A stretch of 64,000 nucleotides of DNA, taken from positions 186,001 to 250,000 of the forward strand of contig JAAHHJ010000001.1 of NCBI GenBank assembly GCA_010692425.1, in the 5' to 3' direction. The translations under genes and the position numbers were made by a program. The notes beneath the pieces are model-generated. The model saw only the letters and a program-made list of their open reading frames with translations. It searched no databases and was not told the origin of the DNA. The first letter of the stretch is position 1, and each line of letters opens with the position of its first letter. Shown in pieces: positions 47,284-56,060 of the stretch. The stretch comes from Symploca sp. SIO3C6. Lineage in GTDB: Bacteria; Cyanobacteriota; Cyanobacteriia; Cyanobacteriales; Coleofasciculaceae.

Positions 47284-47655
47284 TTACCCGTACTTCTTGA
47301 AGCGAGGGAAGCCAAATTTCCTTTTTTGAGAGAAGTCCCAAGCCTCGTGCAATCTCCGCAGAGTGGTTTGCAGTACTTGAGAAGGCACTCCCTTTAACTT
47401 TGAGAATACCTCCTTGGCTAAGGGAAGAGCGTTTTGTTGACGAGAATAGTTAGGAAAAGGAGTTTCAGTACCAATGATGTATTCCGAATGCAAAGAACAA
47501 CAATTCATACTGCATTTATGAAAGTTTATCCAGTCTTTAATTTCGCGCAATCGATGGTTGCAAAACTGGCGCGAAGTTTCCAGCCACTCAAGCAATTGTT
47601 GCTCGGCAATGGCGTCTGGATAGATTCGATAACAGTAGTTAATTGTGAGACTCAT
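47284..47655 (-). pseudogene. tnpB N-terminal fragment, second wreck
   Basis: ATG at 47655 opens SLTINYCYRIYPDAIAEQQL, then SEYIIGTETPFPNYSRQQNA, GVPSQVLQTTLRRLHEAWDF and FGFPRFKKYG, a normal TnpB N-terminal third of about 123 residues. The frame then stops (TAA at 47286-47284), so the RuvC domain is missing. The frame can be extended to 47688, but the added residues are not TnpB-like. Confidence 0.7.
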
Positions 47656-47829
47656 GACAACAATCATACCATGAAAGATAGTAATCAAGAACTTAGATTT
47701 ACAACATCGACAAATTCTGATTTTTGTCGTTCAATGGCTACGTATTAATACTAAAAATAGCAGCAATTATCACGACTTTTGCTCAAATTCTGTGATCAGT
47801 TATCTTGACAACATAGTGTATAAGCTCAA

Positions 47830-47858
47830 AGGCAATTTTTATAGTATAAAAATTGCCT
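47830..47858. repeat. perfect 14-bp inverted repeat
   Basis: AGGCAATTTTTATA (47830-47843), one base, then TATAAAAATTGCCT (47845-47858). Perfectly symmetric. It could be a bidirectional terminator or a protein-binding palindrome. Confidence 0.7.
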
Positions 47859-48009
47859 AATTCTAAGGAAAAAAAAGAATAATTTGTTATTATTTTTCGT
47901 TTAAGCTAAATTTATAATAAAATTTCAAAATATACTCTATGTAATAATGCAAACTTTTTTTTAATTAAAAATAATCCAATATGTAACTCTGGATAGCAGT
48001 TGTCCAAGC

Positions 48010-48212
48010 TCTGCTTATAGTCGGTAGTTTCTTGGATTTGGCAGATAGTAATCTAGGTTTGCCTATCTCCTCAATCAGGAGGGGGGTTCTCTCCCCTCAG
48101 TCCTCAACCTCGAATACGTGTTTAAATAATTAGTAGTTGAAGGGTGCATCTACTAAATTGCCATAATCAGCCAAGCTCAATTGGCTGCCCCGGTATGCCA
48201 TCGGGGTTTTTT
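48010..48212 (+). ncRNA. possible small RNA ending in an intrinsic terminator
   Basis: No protein frame, but a structured stretch: a GGAGGGGGGTTCTCTCCCCTC hairpin-like segment near 48078-48099, then GCCAA/TTGGC near 48171-48186, and a strong terminator. A 5' end near 48010-48030 is a guess from TTATAGT at about 48017. The family is not recognised. Confidence 0.3.
48188..48212 (+). terminator. intrinsic terminator with T6 tail
   Basis: CCCCG (48188-48192) pairs with CGGGG (48202-48206), followed by TTTTTT. No protein gene lies just upstream on this strand, which is why a small RNA is suspected. Confidence 0.65.
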
Positions 48213-48236
48213 ATTGCTCAAATAACTAGCATGGTT

Positions 48237-48368
48237 TTAAGTAGTCGGACATAAATCAACGGCTCTATGCAAAGAAATGTAAACTGAGTCGAATCCCCTT
48301 TACTGAGCAGATTTGGTCGCATTTACGAAACTTTATATAGCTACCAAAACTTTTGTCCGACTACTTAA
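48237..48368. mobile_element. MITE-like element with 15-bp terminal inverted repeats
   Basis: TTAAGTAGTCGGACA (48237-48251) and its exact complement TGTCCGACTACTTAA (48354-48368) bound a 132-base element with no coding capacity. The outer TTAA is itself palindromic and could be a target duplication, leaving 11-bp repeats. Probably a non-autonomous derivative of a DDE-type insertion sequence. Confidence 0.7.
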
Positions 48369-48417
48369 GCGTTGATGGACAGCTTGTGAAGGGCGAAGTG
48401 CTATAAATGTTTGACAG

Positions 48418-48684
48418 CTAGTCGGCTTCATAATCAACTTCAGTGACCTGAGATAGAGGTATTCTACGATAAGGTCGGTAAAGATTAGAAAATAGGTGAA
48501 CGAGGAAGATCAGGAGCATTTCAACCGCAATCTGGAGCCATAAAGGAGCCAGGCTCAAGCCCCAGACTACTAAGATTAACCCACTCAGGAGCAAAGTAAT
48601 CCCATAAACTTGTTCACAGGCTTTGAGACTAGTCCAAACAGCCCACAGACCTGTCAGTAGTAAAGTAATTTTTAAAACCAGCAT
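48418..48684 (-). CDS. small membrane protein
   Basis: 88 residues with two or three hydrophobic helices (LVLKITLLLTGLWAVWTSLK, YGITLLLSGLILVVWGLSLA and WLQIAVEMLLIFLVHLF), then a polar tail NLYRPYRRIPLSQVTEVDYEAD. The family is not recognised. An inner-membrane protein of unknown function. Confidence 0.6.
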   Translation of the reverse strand: MLVLKITLLLTGLWAVWTSLKACEQVYGITLLLSGLILVVWGLSLAPLWLQIAVEMLLIFLVHLFSNLYRPYRRIPLSQVTEVDYEAD

Positions 48685-48867
48685 TTTTACTAACCTCTTG
48701 TACTATTATCGACCTCTTTAGTTTGCTGATCAGCGTTATCGACAAATAGCTATATGTCTAAAATCAAATCATGACTCCTATGGTAGTTATTGTCTTCTTT
48801 ATGTCTTACTCAAGCGCTAGTTATGTTTGAGGTCTAGTGGCGGTGCCTAGAGCCCTTGAAAATAACC

Positions 48868-49182
48868 TTAGCGAGAAACTACCCCAGATTTTACAGCTTT
48901 TAGTTGCCTATAAGTTGTGCGCTTTTGTAGTTGTTCAATGTATTCCCCAAGCACTCGAGGACAAAACTGATAATAGCAATGCTGACCTTCACGACGTACA
49001 GTGATTAGATCAGCATTAGCCAATTCCTTGAGGTGATGAGATACTGTTGCTTGGGATACTGGAAATCTCTCCACAAGTTTTGCACAGGTAACTTCCTCTG
49101 TGGAAGCGATCGCTTCTAAGATTTCAAAGCGCCGCGGGTCAGCCAAGGCTTTGGCTGTTCGGTAAAATCGAGTGAGCCTCAT
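48868..49182 (-). CDS. ArsR-family transcriptional regulator
   Basis: 104 residues, a winged helix: ALADPRRFEILEAIASTEEV, CAKLVERFPVSQATVSHHLK (recognition helix) and ELANADLITVRREGQHCYYQF. Only scattered Cys residues (CAKL, CYYQFC) are present, not the classic CVC metal site, so the inducer is unclear. AAGAGAGGA lies upstream of the ATG at 49182. Confidence 0.88.
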   Translation of the reverse strand: MRLTRFYRTAKALADPRRFEILEAIASTEEVTCAKLVERFPVSQATVSHHLKELANADLITVRREGQHCYYQFCPRVLGEYIEQLQKRTTYRQLKAVKSGVVSR

Positions 49183-49509
49183 CTTTGTTTATCCTCTCTT
49201 CATCCAAATATAAAGGTCTGGATTTCTAATGAAATCTACCACTGAGCGAGTTTAGCGTGGTGTTACTCACAGATGCAGCTAGATTTCAGGCTAACTCTAG
49301 AAAAAAACATTTCTACTTAATTTTTCTTTCTGACAAGCCTAAGTCAAGTATTTATAGCGCTACGCGCAAGGCTCCAGGGCAGAAGGCTCCAAGGCAGAAT
49401 TTGACAAAGTTTTAGCGATTTAGCTTGTCCTAACCTTAATACGTACTGCTATATATACTTCTGTATTACTGAGCAATTGTACTCATGTCGATGTCAAAAG
49501 CAGTAACTA
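49183..49509. other. spacer with a tandem 15-mer
   Basis: About 330 bases; contains AGGCTCCAxGGCAGA twice in tandem (49369-49398) and AT-rich sequence; no gene seen. Confidence 0.4.
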
Positions 49510-49605
49510 TTGAAAATTACTAGCAATAAGTATAGAATCAAATTGATCGATAATCCTAGGGCTGTTGACCAGTTCCCATCCAGGAGCTACAGGCTCTATG
49601 GAATT

Positions 49606-49821
49606 ATGTACCTCCGAGCAAGTAAATCCATGCCACTTAAACCAAAACCTGAGCTAGGGAAATTACGCTCGATTGTGCGTAGCCGTTGGCGAGAAACTTG
49701 GCAAGCTGTTGAAACCAGAGCCAATGTAGCAGAGCTGGCTCCACCGTTGAGAGTTACAATCCAAGCCCATAGATACTCTCTTCAAACCCCTAATAAAACT
49801 CAAGTTCTAGCGAAATCATGA
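49606..49821 (+). CDS. possible small basic protein
   Basis: 71 residues from the ATG at 49606 (MYLRASKSMPLKPKPELGKL), with a TTG extension to 49510 possible. Arg-rich helix RSIVRSRWRETWQAVETRAN. Not recognised. It converges tightly on the Asp-box gene, the two stops adjoining at 49821/49822. It may be real or chance. Confidence 0.3.
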   Translation: MYLRASKSMPLKPKPELGKLRSIVRSRWRETWQAVETRANVAELAPPLRVTIQAHRYSLQTPNKTQVLAKS

Positions 49822-52035
49822 TTAAGCATTAGGACTGTTGAAATAATATATCCCCCTACCACCAGTCCCAACAAAAACTAATCCGAATTTCTGCTTACTA
49901 GCCTCCATAAAATTAGGATTATTACCAATAGGATTGTTGGCATCACCAATGTATGTCCAAGTTTCTCCTTGATCTAGAGAACGAAAGATACCCAAGCTAC
50001 TATCTCGGTTAGTTAGATCGCTTTTACTAGCAATTTTCCCATATAAATAAAGTGCTGGAGTTTTACTTCCTGCTGGCGGCTTGCCAAAGGCAAACAGATA
50101 AGCTTGCTCTACTCCAGCAATTTGGGAGAAACTATTACCGCCGTCTGTTGAATGGTACAGTCCATGTTCATCAAGACTAATCCAGACTTCACCCTTTACT
50201 CCTGGCATGGTTTTGAGGGAGTGCCACTTGTTTTCACCAGCAAGGGATTTGTAGACAACTTCAAAAGATGCGCCTCCGTCAGTACTGCGATAAACTGTGT
50301 CATTATAGTAATAGTAAAAGGTATTGCCCTCTACTGGATCTGCTGCTAAGGATTGAGACCAATTCCAGGCTCCCTTTGGACCAAAGGGTAATCCTGAAAC
50401 GTTTTCCCAGGAAGCGCCACCATTGGTCGTGTGTATAGCTTGCCCTTCACTAATCGTAACTACAAATAGATTTGGGTTAGTCGCCGACATTGCTACCCGC
50501 ATCGGCATTTTCTGTTTGGGGAATGAGGCGAATTCCTGCCAGGTTTTACCGCCGTTTGTGGAGGTAGCTCCGGTGTAAGTTTTGTTCCACCGCCTGCCAC
50601 CGACACGCACCATCTGTGATGGCTTGGTTTCACAATAGGCAATACTATAAGTATCCTGCAATTGAAGACCACTACTGCCAAATTCTCGGGATGGATAAGT
50701 ATTTAGTCCCCTATCGTGGTAAAAACCATCCACATCAGCTAAACCACTTAATAATATTACTCCCCTAGGGGGTGAGACTAGGGAAAAAACAACTGTTGCC
50801 TCATATCCCTGTACATAGTTACTCCAGACTACTTTTTTTGCCCTGATGTTTTCTGTGCGCCATACCCCATACCAGTCACTTAGCCACACCCTATCTGCAA
50901 CTTTTGGGTCAAATTCAATAGCAGAGACTGATGGTTGCCTAAGCATGATGCCCTCCCACCAGGAAACTCTGTTATTTGTGGCTTGTGTTTTCTGTTTCCA
51001 AGTCTCGCCGCCATCGACAGACCAATAAATATTGGTACCAGATTTTTCCCTAGTACTGACTAATATTTCTTCGGCCAAACGGGGGTTAACACTTAAACCA
51101 TTAAAGGCTTTTGTAGAATTTTTGGGTGTGATCTGTGTCCAAACTCCGTTAATATACTTGCTAACGCCTGGTTTTTTGTCACTAGTCACATACAGTGTGC
51201 TATCGCTGGCAACAACCAGGCGATTGGCACTTTGTGGGCTTTGTTTTATTTTGCTCCAATTTAAACCCATGTCAGTGGAGCGATAAATACCGTCTCCGTA
51301 GACGTTAGCATAAACTAATCCAGGGACATTTTTATCGAAGGCAATTGACAAGATACCAATTTTATTGTTTAGTTTGCTAGGGAAAGAAGTTACCTGATTC
51401 CAAGTGGCACCAGCGTCTGATGATTTCCAGAGACCATCGAGTCGTGAGCCAAAGAAAATTACCTTGGAATCAGAAGGACTGACAACTAGTCTCTCTCCTG
51501 CCCAGCGTTTGGGTTCATTCCCCCCCATTTTTAAGTCTAGGTTAAGCTTAACCCAGGTCTCCCCTTGATCTATGGATTTAAAGATGGTTCCTTTATCGGG
51601 CCACCAATTAGCACTGTAGGCACCTGCGGCAATATAGAGGATTTTTGAATTGTTTGGATCCAGCGCTAATCCTTCTCCTGAGTAGTAATTGCGCTGCTCA
51701 AGCCGAAAGTGCTCTGTTAAGGGTATCCAGTGCTGAGTCTCCCTATCCCAGCGATAAAAACCACTGACGTCGGTTTTAATGTAAACTAGGTCTTTTTGTA
51801 AGGGATGAAGGTAGATTCCTGTAACATAACCACCTCCACCAATTGAAACATTTTTCCAAGTGTTTTGTTGATGGCTCTGAGTAATTGCCAGTTTATTAGT
51901 TTCAGCTTCAGTAACTGAATTAGTCAGGTTTCTGTTAATGTTGATTAGCCCTAGAGCGATCGCAACTACCAGGGCAATGCTTAACAGGCGAATTGTTTGC
52001 CACAAGAGGCGGCGGGAAACATGAGAGTTAACCAC
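49822..52035 (-). CDS. Asp-box (BNR/sialidase-like) beta-propeller protein in the EPS locus
   Basis: 737 residues from a GTG at 52035. An N-terminal membrane anchor or signal (LLSIALVVAIALGLININRN) is followed by repeated Asp-box motifs SxDxGxTW: SIDQGETW, SSDAGATW, STDMGLNW, SVDGGETW, STNGGKTW, TTNGGASW, STDGGASF, STDGGNSF and SLDQGETW. This is the architecture of GH74-like xyloglucanases, VPS10-type propellers and photosystem II assembly factor-like propellers; the catalytic acids were not identified. Because it closes the polysaccharide cluster, a glycan-binding or trimming role is inferred. Confidence 0.8.
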   Translation of the reverse strand: MVNSHVSRRLLWQTIRLLSIALVVAIALGLININRNLTNSVTEAETNKLAITQSHQQNTWKNVSIGGGGYVTGIYLHPLQKDLVYIKTDVSGFYRWDRETQHWIPLTEHFRLEQRNYYSGEGLALDPNNSKILYIAAGAYSANWWPDKGTIFKSIDQGETWVKLNLDLKMGGNEPKRWAGERLVVSPSDSKVIFFGSRLDGLWKSSDAGATWNQVTSFPSKLNNKIGILSIAFDKNVPGLVYANVYGDGIYRSTDMGLNWSKIKQSPQSANRLVVASDSTLYVTSDKKPGVSKYINGVWTQITPKNSTKAFNGLSVNPRLAEEILVSTREKSGTNIYWSVDGGETWKQKTQATNNRVSWWEGIMLRQPSVSAIEFDPKVADRVWLSDWYGVWRTENIRAKKVVWSNYVQGYEATVVFSLVSPPRGVILLSGLADVDGFYHDRGLNTYPSREFGSSGLQLQDTYSIAYCETKPSQMVRVGGRRWNKTYTGATSTNGGKTWQEFASFPKQKMPMRVAMSATNPNLFVVTISEGQAIHTTNGGASWENVSGLPFGPKGAWNWSQSLAADPVEGNTFYYYYNDTVYRSTDGGASFEVVYKSLAGENKWHSLKTMPGVKGEVWISLDEHGLYHSTDGGNSFSQIAGVEQAYLFAFGKPPAGSKTPALYLYGKIASKSDLTNRDSSLGIFRSLDQGETWTYIGDANNPIGNNPNFMEASKQKFGLVFVGTGGRGIYYFNSPNA

Positions 52036-52156
52036 TATGCTAGCACATTTTTACTCCTTTATGGGCGTACTGCAGTACGCCCCTACAAACTCAGCATTAC
52101 TCGTCAGGCTTTCTTGTTAAAATTAGCAATTCAACGACCAATGCTGTTTAATCTTA

Positions 52157-53179
52157 TTAACTAGATTGTTCTTGAAGTATTCGGCGTTGTTGGTTAGCTC
52201 CTGTCAATTTTAAGGCAATAGCTTCCAATTGTTTATAAACAGTTTGGGGTAAAAACGATAGCAAATAGGCAGCTCCCCCAGTCAAGATTGTGCGCATAGG
52301 CTCCTCTAGAAGGATACGCCAGTGAGTAGTTATAGCGCGGTGGAATAGTTGCACAGCTGTTGCTCCATCTCGTGCACTTACTGCTCTCCTAGCAACATAT
52401 CGAAGATAGTAAGCCTTGACTGGTTTTTTCCACTTATCTATGAACTCTGGGGCATAGGAGTGTGTCTTTTCCAGTATCATTTCCACAGACTCCAATTTTT
52501 TCTGCCAGCTGGAGGAAAGACCTTGGGAGTTCACTCGATACAGAGTCAAAGCTTCAGGAATACCCTCCAACTGCCAAGATGTCTGAAAAACTATGCGCAG
52601 CCAACATTCAACATCCTGCGAAACGCGGAAGCGTTCATCAAAATAAAAGTCTTCCACATAACCATGAATATTGTCTTGATATTTAATGGCTTCAAACACC
52701 TCTTTTCTAAACACGCCCGCTGAACCATTTCCTATGGGGTTACGGCAAATTACGTACTGCGGGGTGATATTCTTAAGCATTGGCATTTGGTAAATACCTA
52801 AGGATTCACCCTCCTCATTAATGAAACCTGAGCGGCTAAAACTAACCCCTACATCTGGGGAATTATTCAGATGTTGGACATGTTTTTCCAGTTTTTCTGG
52901 CAACCATAAATCATCTGGGTCTAAAAAAGCTAAATATTCCCCTTGAGCATGGCGGATTCCTGTATTTCTAGCTCCAGATAATCCTCGGTTTTTTTGTCGA
53001 AAAATTTTAATTCTCGAATCTTTGAACTGCTGACAAATTTCTATACTTCGATCAGGAGAACCATCGTCAACAATCAGCACTTCAAAATTTTGATGAGTTT
53101 GCTCTAGAACTGACTGTATTGTCGCCGCAATAAATTGTTCTGCTCGGTAGACTGGAATGATAATAGAGACTTTTTTCAT
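52157..53179 (-). CDS. family 2 glycosyltransferase (copy A)
   Basis: 340 residues. GT-A fold: KKVSIIIPVYRAEQFIAATI, VDDGSPDRSIEICQQF and the DxD-type LAFLDPDDLWLPEKLEKHVQ. The C-terminal acceptor region ends AIALKLTGANQQRRILQEQS. Cytoplasmic, probably membrane-peripheral; it adds a sugar to a lipid-linked repeat unit. A close paralogue lies directly upstream, sharing even the QRRILQEQS tail. Confidence 0.92.
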   Translation of the reverse strand: MKKVSIIIPVYRAEQFIAATIQSVLEQTHQNFEVLIVDDGSPDRSIEICQQFKDSRIKIFRQKNRGLSGARNTGIRHAQGEYLAFLDPDDLWLPEKLEKHVQHLNNSPDVGVSFSRSGFINEEGESLGIYQMPMLKNITPQYVICRNPIGNGSAGVFRKEVFEAIKYQDNIHGYVEDFYFDERFRVSQDVECWLRIVFQTSWQLEGIPEALTLYRVNSQGLSSSWQKKLESVEMILEKTHSYAPEFIDKWKKPVKAYYLRYVARRAVSARDGATAVQLFHRAITTHWRILLEEPMRTILTGGAAYLLSFLPQTVYKQLEAIALKLTGANQQRRILQEQSS

Positions 53180-53348
53180 GGTTTTTTAACACCCTTATTC
53201 ACGACAAATGCACGTTCGTTTTTGTATTAATTGGATTCAACCAGGCAATTGCTAGTTAATACTACTTCCAGTTAGATTAATCATCATCTCAGAAAATGAT
53301 GATGGTAATCACAAATCAATCTTCTGATGTATTAATCATCATAATTAC

Positions 53349-54377
53349 TTACCCAGATTGTTCTTGTAAAATACGTCGTTTTTGGGTAGCTCCTGTTACT
53401 TTTGTTCCTAGTAATGCTACTTGAGAGTACCAGGAGCGAGGTAATAGACGAAGTAGGTAGGCAGCAACTAAAATCCGCAGTGTACGGCGTGGTTCCTCTA
53501 GTAATAGTTGCCAGTGAGCAGCCAAGGAGCGATGGCACAGCTCTACAGCAATGGCAGCATGTTGCATGCGTATTGCCTTTCTGGCTAAATACCTCAGCCG
53601 ACAAGCTTTAGAAAGGTTCCCCCACTTGGCAATCAATTCCGGGGCGTAGGAATGGGTTTTAGCAAGTACTTGTTCCCAAGACTCAAACTGTTTGAGTAGA
53701 TTAGCAGAAAGACCACTAGAATTAACACGATATAGTGTTAAAGTTTCAGAAATACCTTCAATTTTCCAGGTAGTTTTAATAGCAATCCTTAGCCAACACT
53801 CAATGTCTTCTGAGCGTCGAAACCGCTCATCAAAATAACAATCTTCTACAGCTTCGTGAAGATTATCCTGGAATTTAATCCCCTCAAACACTTCCCGCCT
53901 AATTACAGGAGCTGAACCATTACCAATGGGGCTTTCTCGGAATAAATCATCAGCAGTGATTCCCTTAAGCTTGGGCATTAAGTAGATACCCGAGGAATTT
54001 CCCTGCTCGTCAATTAAAGCGGAGCGACTAAAACTAACTCCCACTTCTGGAGAGTTATCTAAATGTTCAACGTGCTTTTCTAGTTTTTGTGGCAACCAAA
54101 GGTCATCCCCATCTAAAAAAGCTAAGTACTCCCCCTGTGCTTGCCGGATGCCAGCGTTTCTTGCACCTGCCAGTCCTCGATTTTTTTGATGAATTATTTT
54201 AATCCTGGGGTCTGAGAACTGCTGGCAAATTGCAATGCTTTGGTCAGGTGATTCATCATCTACTAAAAGCAATTCAAAATTTTTGTAAGTTTGATCAAGA
54301 ACAGATTTGACTGTAGCAGCTATGTATTTTTCCACTCCATATATAGGAACAATTACAGAGATTTTAACCATGTTCAT
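53349..54377 (-). CDS. family 2 glycosyltransferase (copy B)
   Basis: 342 residues from the ATG at 54377 (Met3 also possible). Same layout as copy A: VKISVIVPIYGVEKYIAATV, VDDESPDQSIAICQQF and LAFLDGDDLWLPQKLEKHVE. Ends TGATQKRRILQEQSG. The high similarity along the whole length to copy A marks a local gene duplication; substitutions around ESPIGNGSAPVIRR could change the acceptor. Confidence 0.92.
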   Translation of the reverse strand: MNMVKISVIVPIYGVEKYIAATVKSVLDQTYKNFELLLVDDESPDQSIAICQQFSDPRIKIIHQKNRGLAGARNAGIRQAQGEYLAFLDGDDLWLPQKLEKHVEHLDNSPEVGVSFSRSALIDEQGNSSGIYLMPKLKGITADDLFRESPIGNGSAPVIRREVFEGIKFQDNLHEAVEDCYFDERFRRSEDIECWLRIAIKTTWKIEGISETLTLYRVNSSGLSANLLKQFESWEQVLAKTHSYAPELIAKWGNLSKACRLRYLARKAIRMQHAAIAVELCHRSLAAHWQLLLEEPRRTLRILVAAYLLRLLPRSWYSQVALLGTKVTGATQKRRILQEQSG

Positions 54378-54543
54378 GTCATTATTTAGTTAGTGATTTG
54401 TTTATTTTTATTTGAAATATAATATCACAATTAAAATAAAAATAAAAGCCTTTTTTGTCTAAAAACTGATCGATTATTACCCATTTTACTAAATTTAACT
54501 TTTCCCAATCAAGATGCTTTTCATCAACTGCTAGCAGAGTAAA

Positions 54544-55917
54544 TTATGGCCAGAAGTTGTCTAGTTGAAACTTGGCAGGCAAAAGCTCTCTTTCATTAAC
54601 AGCTGGCGCCTCCTCCTCTGGATTAGTCTCAACAGTAGGCTCGGCTTGAGTAAATTTCAGTTTATTAAAAACAAAGTTTGTTGACCATAGTAAAAACCAA
54701 GGTACGTAGATGACGTGAATTATCAACACAGACCAAGCTACACCAATTGCTTGCCACTGAACTCCAATCAGTAGACCAATTGTAAATATTAGTGTAAAAG
54801 CTCCACCCCAAAGCAGATTTAAATCTGTCTTACCAATAACTATCAACAGTTGAGCTGGAGGGAGAGCAAAAGCACGAGGAATTGCCGACAGGCAAATTAA
54901 GACCAAAACTGGAATTGCGACTATCCATTTTTGTCCGAAAACAATTGGTACATAAAACGGTGCTAATATCGATTGAGTTAAAACAAAAGGAATTACAATG
55001 AAGCTGATGGTTTTCAGGCTGCTAAAATAGCGTTTTTTGAACTGAGACCACTGAAAACGGAGAGAGCATAAATGCGGATATAAAGCAACAGCAATAGATT
55101 GAATTATGCTCTGACTAATGCCCAATCCTGCATTGAAAGCGAAGTAATATATACCTAATTGTTCAATCCCAAGAAAACGAGCAATAATCAAGTAATCCAG
55201 TTGGTCTCTTAGTTTTCCCAGAAGTGCAGCTCCTAATATACCTCGACCAAAAGTAAATATTTCACCCCAATGTTCCGTAGTAAATTTTCTTGATACACGC
55301 CAAGGGTGACATCTAAGAGATATAATGAAATCGATAGGAGTTACTAAAATTTTCCCTAGCACTAAAGACCACATCCCCAGTCCAAAAACAGCAAAGACTG
55401 CAGCTATAGCATTGCTTAACACCATCTTCAGAGTATTAATTGTGGCAGTAATCTTCATTCTGTTCTCTCTTTGAATAAGAGTAGCTTGAATTCTGCCGAC
55501 TGGAGTGATTAAATAAACAGTTGCTAATGCACAAATAGGGAGCACAAGTTGTGGGGCATCACAGAACCAAGCAACTCCAAAGGAGGCAATACACTGGATA
55601 ACAAATAAACTTACAGATAATACCCAATTCAGCCAATAGGCAGAATTGCATAGCTCGTCTAGCCTATGTTTTTCAACTTGAATTAATTTACCACCTATAC
55701 CAATTTTAGTGAATACTTGGGTAAATTCATAAGTTGTCATGATCATCGCTACTAACCCGTAGTCATATTTGGTTAAGTAACGTGCAATGACAACTGTTGC
55801 TGCTAACCGTAAAACTTTTTCAATTAGCTGTGAACCAGTTAACCAGCCGAGATTGCGAATAAACTGGTTGTTGAGCTTCTTCCTTACCCTAACCTCAAGC
55901 TCTTTAACAAAGCTCAC
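54544..55917 (-). CDS. polysaccharide flippase (Wzx-type, MATE-like)
   Basis: 457 residues, about 12 TM helices, from a GTG at 55917. QFIRNLGWLTGSQLIEKVLR, then AATVVIARYLTKYDYGLVAM, is the typical Wzx/PST N-terminus; GRGILGAALLGKLRDQLDYL is the middle signature. It flips undecaprenyl-linked repeat units across the inner membrane. The C-terminal polar tail is acidic (PTVETNPEEEAPAVNERE). Confidence 0.9.
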   Translation of the reverse strand: MSFVKELEVRVRKKLNNQFIRNLGWLTGSQLIEKVLRLAATVVIARYLTKYDYGLVAMIMTTYEFTQVFTKIGIGGKLIQVEKHRLDELCNSAYWLNWVLSVSLFVIQCIASFGVAWFCDAPQLVLPICALATVYLITPVGRIQATLIQRENRMKITATINTLKMVLSNAIAAVFAVFGLGMWSLVLGKILVTPIDFIISLRCHPWRVSRKFTTEHWGEIFTFGRGILGAALLGKLRDQLDYLIIARFLGIEQLGIYYFAFNAGLGISQSIIQSIAVALYPHLCSLRFQWSQFKKRYFSSLKTISFIVIPFVLTQSILAPFYVPIVFGQKWIVAIPVLVLICLSAIPRAFALPPAQLLIVIGKTDLNLLWGGAFTLIFTIGLLIGVQWQAIGVAWSVLIIHVIYVPWFLLWSTNFVFNKLKFTQAEPTVETNPEEEAPAVNERELLPAKFQLDNFWP

Positions 55918-56060
55918 AATTTTACTCCCAGAGAATATACCCTCCTAATTAACATTTTTTCAGGTTCTCCAGTTGATTGCTTCTCATACTTATGATGCCC
56001 CCTTTATAGGTTTAAAAATGCACAAAAAAATTTATTTTTTTGAAAATACTTTAAAATACT

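Larger units (their letters stand above)
47689..48417. other. AT-rich spacer with palindrome, terminator and MITE-like element
   Basis: About 730 bases without a protein gene. It contains the 14-bp palindrome at 47830-47858, a possible small RNA ending in a terminator at 48188-48212, and the inverted-repeat element at 48237-48368. Confidence 0.5.

Noticed and set aside
48285-48310. GTCGAATCCCC resembling a tRNA T-arm
   Set aside because: No acceptor, D or anticodon arms; it lies inside the inverted-repeat element.
53332-53604. Frame overlapping the end of glycosyltransferase copy B
   Set aside because: Same strand, other frame, inside a clear glycosyltransferase gene.
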